The position numbers were made by a program, and so were the translations under genes. Below, in pieces: positions 1 to 7,849 of a stretch of DNA of 48,358 nt. The DNA is from an uncultured Oscillospiraceae bacterium (GTDB taxonomy: Bacteria; Bacillota; Clostridia; Oscillospirales; Oscillospiraceae). A model generated the notes under the pieces. The model worked only from the letters and a program-made list of their open reading frames with translations. It was not told the DNA's origin and ran no database searches. The first letter of the stretch is position 1. Each line of letters starts with the position of its first letter. The stretch is from contig CAKTPM010000013.1 in the NCBI GenBank assembly GCA_934591705.1, positions 1 through 48,358 of the forward strand, read 5' to 3'.

Positions 1-861
1 CTGGCCATGCCCGTGGTGAAGGGCCGCAAGACCGACAAGGAGAAGTTCGCCGGCGCCGAGGCCACCTACACCATCGAGTGCATGATGAAGGACCATAAGG
101 CCCTGCAGTCCGGCACCAGCCACTTCTTCGGCGACAAGTTCTCCCGGGCTTACGATGTCACCTTCGCCGGCCGGGACAACACCCTGCAATACCCCTTCCA
201 GACCTCCTGGGGCGCCTCCAGCCGCCTCATCGGCGCCGTGATCATGACCCACGGCGACAACAACGGCCTGGTGCTGCCCCCTGCCATCGCCCCCATTCAG
301 GTGGTGGTGCTGCCCATCGCCCAGCACAAGGAGGGCGTGCTGGATGCCGCCGCCGCCCTGCGGGACCGCCTCACGGCCCTGGGCCTGCGGGTAAAGATGG
401 ACGATTCCGAGCAGTCCGCCGGTTGGAAGTTCGCCCAGTATGAGATGAAGGGCGTGCCTCTGCGGGTGGAGATCGGCCCCAAGGATATGGAAAAGCAGCA
501 GTGCTGCATCGCCCGGCGGGATACCGGCGAGAAGACCTTCGTGCCTCTGGCGGAGCTGGAGGAGCGGGTGCAGCAGCTTCTGCAGGATGTCCACGACAAC
601 CTCTACGCCATGGCCGCGAAGAACCTGGAGGACAACTCCTTCGATATGACCTCCTGGGAGGAGGTCAAGGAGATGGCCCAGGGCAAGGGCGGCTTCGCCC
701 GGACCAAGTGGTGCGGCTCTCTGGAATGCGAGCTGGCCATGAAGGAAAAGGCCGGGGTCTCCAGCCGCTGCATGCCCCTGCAGCAGTCCGGCACCACCGG
801 CAAGTGCGTGGTGTGCGGCAAGGAGTGCACCACCGACATCTACTGGGGCGTTGCCTACTAA
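1..861 (+). CDS. proS: Prolyl-tRNA synthetase, C-terminal part (5' end outside window)
   Basis: Charges tRNA-Pro with proline in the cytoplasm. The frame is open from base 1, so the N-terminal part is missing; the first ATG (position 7) is internal. Visible class II signals include the TSHFFGDKFS block, the motif 3-like GASSRLIGAVIMTHGD around residues 70-85, then an anticodon-binding domain starting near APIQVVVLPIA. The C-terminus carries a zinc-type cluster (C-x3-C, later CVVCGKEC) and ends in Tyr (GVAY), typical of the archaeal/eukaryotic-like ProRS also found in many Clostridia. A strong hairpin terminator follows directly. Identification is secure; only the length is unknown. Confidence 0.95.
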   Translation: MAMPVVKGRKTDKEKFAGAEATYTIECMMKDHKALQSGTSHFFGDKFSRAYDVTFAGRDNTLQYPFQTSWGASSRLIGAVIMTHGDNNGLVLPPAIAPIQVVVLPIAQHKEGVLDAAAALRDRLTALGLRVKMDDSEQSAGWKFAQYEMKGVPLRVEIGPKDMEKQQCCIARRDTGEKTFVPLAELEERVQQLLQDVHDNLYAMAAKNLEDNSFDMTSWEEVKEMAQGKGGFARTKWCGSLECELAMKEKAGVSSRCMPLQQSGTTGKCVVCGKECTTDIYWGVAY

Positions 862-870
862 GCCGAACCG

Positions 871-912
871 AAAAAAGATGTCCGCCTGCGCCGCAGGCGG
901 ACATCTTTTTTT
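871..912. terminator. Bidirectional terminator between proS and mscS
   Basis: A perfect stem (GATGTCCGCCTG / CAGGCGGACATC) is flanked by an A-run and a T-run, so it can stop both convergent genes. Confidence 0.9.
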
Positions 913-923
913 GTACAGAGGCG

Positions 924-1751
924 TTACGGCTTGTCCAGAATGTGGACATTCAGGTGATTGTAGGTCATCTCGATGCCGTGGGCGTCAAAGGCCTTTTTGA
1001 TCTCCTCGTTGAGAGCGCCGGACACCGACCAGTAATCCTCCGAGAGCACCCAGGAGAAAAGCTGGTACTCGATGCTGCTCTCGCCGTAGCTGCTGACGAT
1101 GGCGGCGGGGGCCGGGTCCCGGAGGAGCTTCGGCACCCGGGCGGCGGCCTCCGCCAGGGCCAGCTTCACGGTGTCCACCGGGGCATCGTAGCTGGCGGTG
1201 ACGGTGGTGGTCACCCGCCGGCGGCCCACGGTGTCATAGTTGGTGACGGTGCCGGCGGATACCACGCTGTTGGGGATGGTGATGCGGCAGCCGTCCCGGG
1301 TCTCCAGCACGGTCACGGTCAGGCGCTGGTCCCGGACATAGCCGCTGCCTCCGGCGGTCTGCACATAGTCGCCGATGCGGAAGGGCTTGTTGCTCAGGAG
1401 GATGAGCCCCCCGGCCACATTGCTCAAAAGCGTCTGCACCGCCAGGGAGATGGTCAGCGTAAAAACGGACAAAAGCGCCACCAGGGAGGTCATGGGCACG
1501 CCCAGGGCGTCGATGACCATCAGCACCGTGATGAGCCACAGCACGGACCGCACGCCGGTGAGAAGGTATTTTTGCAGCCGCTGCTCCCACTTCACCCGCT
1601 TGAGCAGCCGGCGCAGCAGCACCGTCACCACCCGCATGGCGATGAGGCACAGCACCAGACACAGCACCGCGTCCAGCAGCTTTCCTAGGGATATGGTGCC
1701 CAGCTTCAGGGCGGAGAGGTCTACGGTTTTGGAGAGAACATCGTTGGGCAT
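924..1751 (-). CDS. mscS: MscS-family small-conductance mechanosensitive channel
   Basis: Membrane channel that releases solutes on hypo-osmotic shock. 275 residues from the chosen start. Three hydrophobic helices occur at about residues 20-45, 62-85 and 88-120; the last is the glycine/alanine-rich pore helix (SLAVQTLLSNVAGGLILLS), followed by the beta-domain NKPFRIGDYV and the conserved ITIPNSVV motif. The frame stays open upstream to 1814, but that extension covers a consensus promoter (-10 at 1786-1791). The ATG at 1751 has a GAGGTG ribosome site, so the shorter start is preferred. Convergent with proS, sharing its terminator. Confidence 0.92.
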   Translation of the reverse strand: MPNDVLSKTVDLSALKLGTISLGKLLDAVLCLVLCLIAMRVVTVLLRRLLKRVKWEQRLQKYLLTGVRSVLWLITVLMVIDALGVPMTSLVALLSVFTLTISLAVQTLLSNVAGGLILLSNKPFRIGDYVQTAGGSGYVRDQRLTVTVLETRDGCRITIPNSVVSAGTVTNYDTVGRRRVTTTVTASYDAPVDTVKLALAEAAARVPKLLRDPAPAAIVSSYGESSIEYQLFSWVLSEDYWSVSGALNEEIKKAFDAHGIEMTYNHLNVHILDKP

Positions 1752-1785
1752 GGCCAGCACCTCGCTTTCTTTTTTCTGTTTCCCT

Positions 1786-1814
1786 ATTATAGCGGCCCCG
1801 GCTTCATTTGACAA
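1786..1814 (-). promoter_or_regulatory. Sigma-A-type promoter for mscS
   Basis: Minus strand TTGTCA, 17-bp spacer, TATAAT. It lies inside the extended reading frame and helps fix the mscS start at 1751. Confidence 0.75.
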
Positions 1815-1848
1815 GCGGACAAAATTCCCGGAAAAACGAAAATGGCCC

Positions 1849-1877
1849 TTACATTTTGTAAAAAGCTGTGATATACT
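1849..1877 (+). promoter_or_regulatory. Sigma-A-type promoter for the CarD-like gene
   Basis: TTACAT, 17-bp spacer, TATACT, about 70 bp before the CarD-like start. Divergent from the mscS promoter. Confidence 0.65.
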
Positions 1878-1948
1878 GTATACCAGAAAGAGAGAAGGAA
1901 GCTGTGCCGGGCGCGGAGCGTCCGGCTGCGTGATGAAAAGGGGTCAGT

Positions 1949-2461
1949 ATGTTTTCGGTTGGGCAGTTGGTGGTATATGGCGGCGAGGGCGTTTGCCGGG
2001 TGGAGTATATCGGCGAGGCAACCTCTGCACAGGTGGGGCACGGGCAGGCGTATTACCATCTCCGGCCCCTCTATCGCACCGGCACCGTGCTCACGCCGGT
2101 GGAGACCCGGGTGCTGATGCGGGAGGTCATCTCCGCCGCCGAGGCCCGGGCCCTCATCGGGGAGCTGCCCGACCTGGCCCCGCTGGAGCTGCCCCAGGGC
2201 AACCCCCGTCTCGCCAAGGATTACTATCACCAGTGCGTCATGCGCTATGACTGCCGGGAGATGGCCGCCCTCATCAAGGCCATCGCCGCCAAGAGGGAGG
2301 CGGTGCTGGCCGCCGGGCGAAAGGTCAGCCAGCTGGACGAGCGCTATCTCAAGCGCGCCCAGGAGCACCTCTATGGGGAGCTCTCCGCCGCCCTGGGCAT
2401 GGACCGGGAGGCCGTGGGGAGCTGCCTCCGGGCGCAGGATCCCCGCTGGCCGGAGAAGTGA
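1949..2461 (+). CDS. CarD/TRCF-interaction-domain transcriptional regulator
   Basis: 170 residues. The N-terminus (FSVGQLVVYGGEGVCRVEYIGE, then YYHLRPLY and TVLTPVE) matches the CarD/RNA-polymerase-interacting domain, a Tudor-like fold that binds the RNAP beta subunit. The rest is a charged helical region (AALIKAIAAKREAV, LDERYLKRAQEHLYGEL) as in CarD proteins, where it contacts DNA near the -10 region. AAAGGGGTC precedes the ATG. It is a single-gene unit with its own promoter. Function is inferred from the fold; which promoters it affects cannot be told. Confidence 0.85.
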   Translation: MFSVGQLVVYGGEGVCRVEYIGEATSAQVGHGQAYYHLRPLYRTGTVLTPVETRVLMREVISAAEARALIGELPDLAPLELPQGNPRLAKDYYHQCVMRYDCREMAALIKAIAAKREAVLAAGRKVSQLDERYLKRAQEHLYGELSAALGMDREAVGSCLRAQDPRWPEK

Positions 2462-2581
2462 GGCCCGGAGAACCGCTGACATATTTTTCCCGGAGCGGTA
2501 TGTTTTTTTGCCGTTTCGGGAACAATTTTTGTGCCGCCTGCGTCAAAGGAGGGCAAACCAACAGAAAAGGAGATACAAAGT

Positions 2582-3145
2582 ATGAAAAAGCTTATGGCGG
2601 CCCTCCTGGCCGCGCTGACCCTGCTGGCCCTGGCCGGCTGCGGTGAAAAGAAGGACAACAATGGCGGCGCCGCCGGCGCTCCGGCCACTCCGCTGGAGCT
2701 GCTGGAGACCGTTTGGAACAGCTATGCCGAGGCCGACCGCTTCGCCGTGGTGGGCGGCGACTTCTCCGAGGAAAACGCCGTGGAGAACGCCCCCGGTAAG
2801 TTCTCTCTGGCGGATCCCGACACGGTGGAGGCCACGCTTGGCCTGCCCGCCGCCGATGTGAGCAAGGTCACGGACTGCGCGACGCTCAGCCACATGATGA
2901 ACTCCAACACCTTCACCTGCGGCGTCTTCGCCACCGAGGACGCTGCCGGCGTGGCCAAGATCCTGGAAGATTCCCTGATGAACACCCACTGGATCTGCGG
3001 GTTCCCCGACCTGGTGCGCCTCTACACCCTGGGAAACTATGTGGTGGAGATCTACGGTGCCCAGGAGCTGGTGGATGAGTTCTCCGAGAAGCTCACCGCC
3101 GCCTACCCCGATGCCGTGATGGTCTGCGACAAGCCCATCGCCTGA
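2582..3145 (+). CDS. Predicted lipoprotein of unknown function
   Basis: 187 residues. The N-terminus is a lipoprotein signal: MKK, a Leu/Ala-rich core, then the lipobox LAGC with Cys at residue 20, followed by a Lys/Asn/Gly-rich linker. The remaining ~160 residues look like a single globular domain exposed outside the membrane; no enzyme motif recognised. The start is fixed by AAAGGAG nine bases before the ATG; a longer frame from 2531 lacks a ribosome site and would bury the signal peptide. Followed by a strong terminator. Confidence 0.8.
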   Translation: MKKLMAALLAALTLLALAGCGEKKDNNGGAAGAPATPLELLETVWNSYAEADRFAVVGGDFSEENAVENAPGKFSLADPDTVEATLGLPAADVSKVTDCATLSHMMNSNTFTCGVFATEDAAGVAKILEDSLMNTHWICGFPDLVRLYTLGNYVVEIYGAQELVDEFSEKLTAAYPDAVMVCDKPIA

Positions 3146-3153
3146 GCAAAATG

Positions 3154-3192
3154 AAAAACAGATGCCGCCCTTCCAGGGCGGCATCTGTTTTT
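3154..3192. terminator. Bidirectional terminator
   Basis: Stem AGATGCCGCCCT / AGGGCGGCATCT, with A- and T-runs, between the lipoprotein gene and the convergent GTPase gene. Confidence 0.88.
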
Positions 3193-3198
3193 CTTGTC

Positions 3199-4128
3199 TC
3201 AGAAGCTCACGACTTCATTTTTGGGCTTGTCCGCGGCAGTGATGCGGCTTACATACAGCACCGGGCCTTCGCCCTGGTAGGCCTCGCAGGCCTCCTTTTT
3301 CACCGTGGCGGTGATGTCCACCCAGTCGCGGTTCTTGAAGCTCTCCAGCCCCTCACCCCGGCACACCAGGGCCAGAAACTGCATATCGTTTTCGCAGCAG
3401 ACCATGGCAAAGCGCCCCGGACAGTGGACGCCCTTGAACTTCTTGGAGTGGCACATGAGCGCCTTGAAATGCACCTCCACGCCCTCATAGCGGCCGGGGT
3501 TGTCCATCACATCCACATACCACACGCCGAAGTCGTCATCCCCCACCTCCAGGTGGCCGGAGGAGAGATCGAAGGGCGACATATCCGCGGTGACATAGTC
3601 CTCGCTGGTGCCGTCCACATTCTCCAGATAGATGTCGGCCCGGCGGTTCACCATCCGCAGGTTCCGGGAGCGCAGGGCGGCGCGCAGCTCCGGGGTGCAG
3701 CGGTTGAAGATGATCATGTCGCCGTTGGTGATCTTCTCCATCATCAGCTGGCCCATATTCTTGGCATAGCTCTCGAAGGTGGGGGCGTCCACCAGCACCA
3801 TGATCTGATAGAGGATCCAGTTGGCGGGCAGACCCTGGCGGTAGAGGGGCTCGATCATCCACATGCCGTTGTATTCGATGATGACCTGCTTGGGCTTATA
3901 CTGCTTTTCCAGCTTCTTGAAAAGCTCTGGGGTCATCTCCTGGGGGTCCTCGATCCTGTAGGTGAAGACATTGTAGAGGTACCGGGGATCATACTCCTCC
4001 TCCCCCTCCTCGCAGCAGATGAGCAGGGTCTTATCGTCCTTGGCAAAGCCGTCCTGCAGGATGCCGTTGATGAAGCTGGTCTTGCCGGCATCCAGCATAC
4101 CGGCGATGAGATAAACAGGAATGTCCAT
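3199..4128 (-). CDS. G3E (CobW-like) GTPase with C-terminal DUF1980-like domain
   Basis: 309 residues. The first ~150 residues are a P-loop GTPase of the G3E class: Walker A GMLDAGKTS at residues 10-18, and the acidic strand LLICCEEGEEEYD. The C-terminal ~110 residues (YEGVEVHFKALMCHSKKF through FAMVCCENDMQFLALVCRG and DWVDITATV) resemble the OB-like DUF1980/TIGR03943 C-terminal region, usually fused to a membrane part in YcgQ-type proteins. It lies 9 bp downstream of the His-rich G3E GTPase on the same strand, so the two are probably one operon for metal (likely zinc) handling. The DUF1980 assignment is from memory of the pattern and moderately sure; the GTPase part is sure. Confidence 0.82.
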   Translation of the reverse strand: MDIPVYLIAGMLDAGKTSFINGILQDGFAKDDKTLLICCEEGEEEYDPRYLYNVFTYRIEDPQEMTPELFKKLEKQYKPKQVIIEYNGMWMIEPLYRQGLPANWILYQIMVLVDAPTFESYAKNMGQLMMEKITNGDMIIFNRCTPELRAALRSRNLRMVNRRADIYLENVDGTSEDYVTADMSPFDLSSGHLEVGDDDFGVWYVDVMDNPGRYEGVEVHFKALMCHSKKFKGVHCPGRFAMVCCENDMQFLALVCRGEGLESFKNRDWVDITATVKKEACEAYQGEGPVLYVSRITAADKPKNEVVSF

Positions 4129-4137
4129 AGCGTCTCC

Positions 4138-5262
4138 TTACAGGGCAAAGAGCTCTTTGAGCCTGGCCTCGTCCAGCTGGGAGCCGATGACGCACAGCCG
4201 GCCGGTATAGTCGGCGGGGCCGAAGCGGACCTCGTGCTCCTGGGGCACATAGTCAAAGTGCAGCCACTGGCCGTCCCCGCAGGGGACGATGCCCTTGGAG
4301 CGGAGGATGGCGCCGTAATCGCCGCTGTCCAGGGCGGTGAGGATGCCCTCGATGTCCGCCCGGGTGTAGGTGTTCACGGTCTCGGCGCCCCAGGAGGTGA
4401 ACACCTCGTCGGCGTGGTGATGATGGTGGTGGCAGGCGCAGGCGGGGTCATCGCACTCACCGTCATGGTGGTGATGTTCATGCTCATGGTCATGGTCATG
4501 GTCATGGTCATGGTCGTGCTCATGCTCATGCTCATGCTCATGCTCATGCTCATGGTCGTGTTCGTGCTCATGGTCGTGGTGATGATGCTCGTGCTCGTGC
4601 TCATGGGCGTCGGCCTCATGCTCGGCGCGCATCTTCTCCAGCAGCTCCTCGGCTAAGGATACCTTCTCCACGGCGGAGAGGATGGTCTTGCCGTCCAGCT
4701 TATCCCAGGGGGTGGTGAGGATGGCGGCGGTGGGGTTTTTCTCCCGGAGCAGGGCGGCTGCGGCCTCTAACTTCTCATGGGAGAGCTTTTGGGTCCGGGA
4801 GAGGATGATGGTCCCGGCGGACTCGATCTGGTTGTTGTAAAACTCGCCGAAGTTCTTCATGTAGACCTTCACCTTGGAGGCGTCGGCCACGGTGACAAAG
4901 GAGTTGAGCTTCATGTCGGGCTCGTCACGGACGGTGTTCTCCACCGCCACGATGACATCCGAGAGCTTGCCCACGCCGGAGGGCTCAATGAGGATGCGGT
5001 CGGGATCGAACTGCGCTTTTACCTCCTTCAGGGCGCGATTAAAGTCGCCCACCAGCGAGCAGCAGATGCACCCCGAGGACATCTCGGAGATCTGTACCCC
5101 GGCGTCCTTCAAAAAGCCGCCGTCAATGGAGATCTCGCCGAATTCGTTTTCGATGAGCACCAGCTTTTCGCCCTGATAGGCCTCCGCCAGCAGCTTTTTG
5201 ATGAGGGTGGTTTTCCCCGCCCCTAAAAAGCCGGATACGATGTCGATTTTTGTCATATGCAT
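4138..5262 (-). CDS. CobW-type G3E GTPase with long His/Glu/Asp metal-binding insert
   Basis: 374 residues. GTP-dependent metal chaperone class (CobW/YjiA/ZigA), most likely zinc. Walker A GFLGAGKTT lies at residues 11-19, the metal site GCICC near residue 64, and the ILIEPSGVG switch region near 90. From about residue 218 to 285 comes a stretch of HE/HD dipeptides broken by CDDPACACHHHHHH, encoded by an imprecise 6-bp repeat. A CobW C-terminal domain follows (LRSKGIVP, WLHFDYVP). Two ATGs two codons apart (5262, 5256) are both possible starts. An AATAAT-N6-ATTATT dyad sits upstream. First gene of a two-gene unit. Confidence 0.93.
   Translation of the reverse strand: MHMTKIDIVSGFLGAGKTTLIKKLLAEAYQGEKLVLIENEFGEISIDGGFLKDAGVQISEMSSGCICCSLVGDFNRALKEVKAQFDPDRILIEPSGVGKLSDVIVAVENTVRDEPDMKLNSFVTVADASKVKVYMKNFGEFYNNQIESAGTIILSRTQKLSHEKLEAAAALLREKNPTAAILTTPWDKLDGKTILSAVEKVSLAEELLEKMRAEHEADAHEHEHEHHHHDHEHEHDHEHEHEHEHEHEHDHDHDHDHDHEHEHHHHDGECDDPACACHHHHHHADEVFTSWGAETVNTYTRADIEGILTALDSGDYGAILRSKGIVPCGDGQWLHFDYVPQEHEVRFGPADYTGRLCVIGSQLDEARLKELFAL
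4440..4620. repeat. In-frame hexanucleotide repeat tract coding His-Glu/His-Asp
   Basis: The plus strand shows runs of CATGGT and CATGCT units, about 25 in all with interruptions. Each unit codes one His plus Asp or Glu on the minus strand, so copy-number change would not shift the frame. Confidence 0.9.
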
Positions 5263-5294
5263 TCAACCTTCTTCTTTCGCTGCGGATGCAGTGA

Positions 5295-5314
5295 TAATAA
5301 TACACCTATTATTG
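5295..5314. promoter_or_regulatory. AT-rich dyad upstream of the G3E GTPase operon, candidate metal-regulator operator
   Basis: AATAAT-ACACCT-ATTATT, about 40 bp upstream of the GTPase start and overlapping a TATTAT -10-like sequence on the minus strand. It has the general look of Fur/Zur-family boxes but is not an exact match to a known consensus. Confidence 0.4.
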
Positions 5315-5359
5315 TAGACCAAATTTGAAAAAATGCAAGGGCTCCTGTAAAACTCATGG

Positions 5360-5388
5360 TTGCCAAGGCGGAATTTTTGGTGTATGAT
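5360..5388 (+). promoter_or_regulatory. Promoter of the SRP RNA gene
   Basis: TTGCCA, 17-bp spacer, TATGAT, ending 10 bp before the predicted 5' end of the RNA. Confidence 0.7.
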
Positions 5389-5398
5389 AAGCAGGATG

Positions 5399-5537
5399 AG
5401 TCCTCCGCGGTCCGCTGCGGAGCCGGTCTCGCGCAATGGATGCCCACGAATCATGTCAGGCGGGGAACCGAGCAGCATTAAGAGGGACTGTCCATGTGCC
5501 GCGAGGGCGCCGGCTCTGCAGCAGAGCGCGGAGGACT
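5399..5537 (+). ncRNA. ffs: Signal recognition particle RNA (4.5S/scRNA class)
   Basis: The RNA partner of Ffh in co-translational membrane targeting. The diagnostic apical core GTCAGGCGGGGAACCGAGCA lies at about 5456-5475, with asymmetric-loop sequence and GCAGCATTAAG. The 5' and 3' ends pair perfectly (AGTCCTCCGCG with CGCGGAGGACT), and a second helix joins GCCGGT..CTCGCGC to GCGCGAGGGCGCCGGC. At about 139 nt it is longer than the usual ~100-115 nt small type, because of the extra terminal helix, but no Alu-type domain is evident. Its position directly before dnaX is the usual Firmicutes order. Confidence 0.9.
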
Positions 5538-5567
5538 GTATTTTTCATTTCATAAGGTGGTGTCTGC

Positions 5568-7331
5568 ATGTACCAAGCCCTATACCGCAAGTGGCGGCCC
5601 CGGACCTTTTCTGAGGTGGTGGGCCAGGAGCATATCACCGCCACCCTGCAAAAGCAGGTGGCCGAGGGCCGGGTGGGCCATGCCTATCTTTTCACCGGCA
5701 CCCGGGGCACCGGCAAGACCACCTGCGCCCGGATCCTGGCCAAGGCGGTGAACTGCGAAAGCCCCGTGGACGGGGCCCCCTGCTGCCAGTGCGCCGCCTG
5801 CCGGGCCATCGAGGAGGGCACCGCCCTGGATGTCACGGAGCTGGACGCCGCCTCCAACAACGGCGTGGATCAGGTCCGTGCCCTGCGGGAGGAGGCCATC
5901 TACACACCCTCCAGTCTGAAAAAGCGGGTGTACATCATCGATGAGGTACACATGCTCTCCACGCCGGCCTTCAACGCCCTTTTGAAGATCCTGGAGGAGC
6001 CGCCGGCACACCTTTTGTTCATCCTGGCCACCACGGAGCTCCACAAGGTGCTGCCCACCATCCTGTCCCGGTGCCAGCGCTTTACCTTCAAGCGCATCCT
6101 GCCCCGGGATATGGAGCGGCAGCTCCTGCACATCGCCCAGGCCGAGGGCATCGACCTCGCCCCCGACGGCGCGGAGCTCCTCTCCCGGATGGCGGGGGGC
6201 GCCCTGCGGGACGCGCTCTCCCTGCTGGATCAGTGCCGGGTCATCGACGGGACCATTGACAGCCGGGCCGTGCTGGAGGTGCTGGGCCTGGCCGGCGGCG
6301 TCCAGACCCTGCAGCTGATGCGGCTGATCATCGCCCGGAGCACCGCCGACGCCCTGGCGCTTTTTGACCAGCTCTATCGCAGCGGCAAGGATGTGGCCGC
6401 CCTGCTGGCGGAGCTTCTGGACCTGTGCCGGGATGCCGCCATGTGCCGGGCCGCCCCGGAGGGGGGCAGCGCCCTGCTCACCGGCCTCTATGACCGCGCC
6501 CAGCTGGCCCAGCTGGCCCAGGGAGCGCCGCTGACCCGCTTTGTGTACATGGCTGAGACCATCGGCGCCTGCTGCGCCGCCCTGCCCAATAGCTTACGGC
6601 CCCGCACCGATGCGGAGCTGTGCCTTATCAAGCTCTGCGATGAAACGCTCTGCGGGGATCTCACCGCCCTCTGCGCCCGGCTGGACAAGCTGGAGGCGGC
6701 GGTGGAGAGCGGCGTGACGGTGTCCGCCAAGGCCCCCTCGGCGGCAGCACCCGCCCCGGCGGCGAAGCGGGAGAGCCCCCCGGCGGCCTATGATGCGCCT
6801 CCCCTGCCGGAGGAGGAGCCCCCCCTGCCGGAGGAGCCCCCTATGCCGGAGGAGCCGGGGGCCCGGGCCTGGGACATTCCCCAGCCGGCGGAGAGACCGG
6901 CGGAAAAGAAGAAAAAGGATGCCTCCGCTCCCGCCGCCGGAGACAGCGGCATCTGGAAGCAGCTCATGGAGCGGTATAAGGGCCGCCTGGCGGTGAGCCA
7001 CCGGGCGTTTTTGCCTATGGCCAGCGGCCTGTGGGATGGCGAGACCCTGACGGTGGTGTGTCCCAACGACTTTGTGAAGAGCACCCTGGACACCGAGGCC
7101 GTCAGGGAGGCGCTGCGGGAGGTCACCGCCGCGGCGGTGGGCGGTGCCGTGCGGGTGGTATTCTCCGTGGGCGGCGCCCCGGCGGCAAGGCCGGCCGGCG
7201 CAGCTCCGTCACCGAGACCCGAGACCGCGCCTGAGCCCCCGCCCCAGGCGGCGCCCAAGGCCGCGGACGACGCCTGGGAATGCCTGATGAACAAGGGCAA
7301 GAACCTCAGCGGCTTTAAGATCGAGGATTAA
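5568..7331 (+). CDS. dnaX: DNA polymerase III subunit gamma/tau
   Basis: Clamp-loader ATPase of the replisome. 587 residues. Starts with the typical MYQALYRKWRPRTFSEVVGQ; Walker A GTRGTGKTT at about residues 45-53; a four-Cys zinc module (C-x8-CCQCAAC); Walker B DEVH near residue 124; sensor 1 ILATTE. Domain III ends near residue 370, then a Pro/Glu/Ala-rich linker, then a tau-type C-terminal region (WKQLMERYKGRLAVSHRAFL). AAGGTGG precedes the ATG. No convincing A AAA AAG slippery site for a short gamma form was seen. Followed by ybaB 27 bp downstream. Confidence 0.97.
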   Translation: MYQALYRKWRPRTFSEVVGQEHITATLQKQVAEGRVGHAYLFTGTRGTGKTTCARILAKAVNCESPVDGAPCCQCAACRAIEEGTALDVTELDAASNNGVDQVRALREEAIYTPSSLKKRVYIIDEVHMLSTPAFNALLKILEEPPAHLLFILATTELHKVLPTILSRCQRFTFKRILPRDMERQLLHIAQAEGIDLAPDGAELLSRMAGGALRDALSLLDQCRVIDGTIDSRAVLEVLGLAGGVQTLQLMRLIIARSTADALALFDQLYRSGKDVAALLAELLDLCRDAAMCRAAPEGGSALLTGLYDRAQLAQLAQGAPLTRFVYMAETIGACCAALPNSLRPRTDAELCLIKLCDETLCGDLTALCARLDKLEAAVESGVTVSAKAPSAAAPAPAAKRESPPAAYDAPPLPEEEPPLPEEPPMPEEPGARAWDIPQPAERPAEKKKKDASAPAAGDSGIWKQLMERYKGRLAVSHRAFLPMASGLWDGETLTVVCPNDFVKSTLDTEAVREALREVTAAAVGGAVRVVFSVGGAPAARPAGAAPSPRPETAPEPPPQAAPKAADDAWECLMNKGKNLSGFKIED

Positions 7332-7358
7332 CATTAAGAGAATAAAGGAGAACGAATT

Positions 7359-7721
7359 ATGGCAAAGGGATACAGCGCCCGGGGCGGCTTCGGCGGCAGC
7401 CAGGGCCAGATGATGCGGCAGCAGCAGCTGCAGATGAAGATCGCCCAGATGCAGCAGCAGATGGAGGCCGCCCAGCAGAAGGTGGAGGCCGAGACCTTTA
7501 CGGCTGCCGCCGGCGGCGGCGCCGTCAGCGCTACCGTTACCGGCAAAAAGGAGCTCACCGCCCTGGTCTTGAAGCCCGAGGTGGTGGATCCCGAGGATCT
7601 GGAGATGCTCCAGGATCTGGTGATCTCCGCGGTGAATGAGGCCCTCCGTCAGGCGGACGAGGCCATGAACAGCTCCATGAGCGGCTTCGCCGGCGGCCTG
7701 AACATCCCGGGTCTGGGCTGA
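7359..7721 (+). CDS. ybaB: YbaB/EbfC family nucleoid-associated protein
   Basis: 120 residues. Small DNA-binding protein that forms tweezers-like dimers on the nucleoid. An N-terminal Gly-rich leader, then a Gln/Met-rich helix (MQQQMEAAQQKVE), the strand-turn TAAAGGGAVSATVTGKKE, LTALVLKPEVVDPEDLEMLQDLV and a Gly-rich tail are all typical. AAAGGAG precedes the ATG. Order ffs-dnaX-ybaB is conserved in Firmicutes; the usual next gene, recR, is absent here and two strong hairpins follow instead. Confidence 0.95.
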   Translation: MAKGYSARGGFGGSQGQMMRQQQLQMKIAQMQQQMEAAQQKVEAETFTAAAGGGAVSATVTGKKELTALVLKPEVVDPEDLEMLQDLVISAVNEALRQADEAMNSSMSGFAGGLNIPGLG

Positions 7722-7730
7722 TAATCGCAA

Positions 7731-7763
7731 AAAAGCGGGAGGGGCAGCGCCCCTCCCGCTTTT
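7731..7763 (+). terminator. Terminator of dnaX-ybaB
   Basis: Stem AAAAGCGGGAGGGG / CCCCTCCCGCTTTT with a five-base loop. Confidence 0.9.
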
Positions 7764-7791
7764 CACAGGCAGAAACATGCGCCGGGAAGAG

Positions 7792-7833
7792 CACAAAAAG
7801 GGAAGGACGCCGGAGCGTCCTTCCTTTTTTGTG
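7792..7833 (-). terminator. Terminator of the methionine gamma-lyase gene
   Basis: Stem GGAAGGACGC / GCGTCCTTCC with A- and T-runs, just past the 3' end of the convergent gene. Confidence 0.88.
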
Positions 7834-7849
7834 TACGGTCGGCGGGGGA

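Noticed and set aside
6890..6925. Possible dnaX programmed frameshift at the AAG AAG AAA AAG run
   Set aside because: In the reading frame the heptamer is G AAA AAG, not A AAA AAG, and no clear downstream stem-loop was seen.
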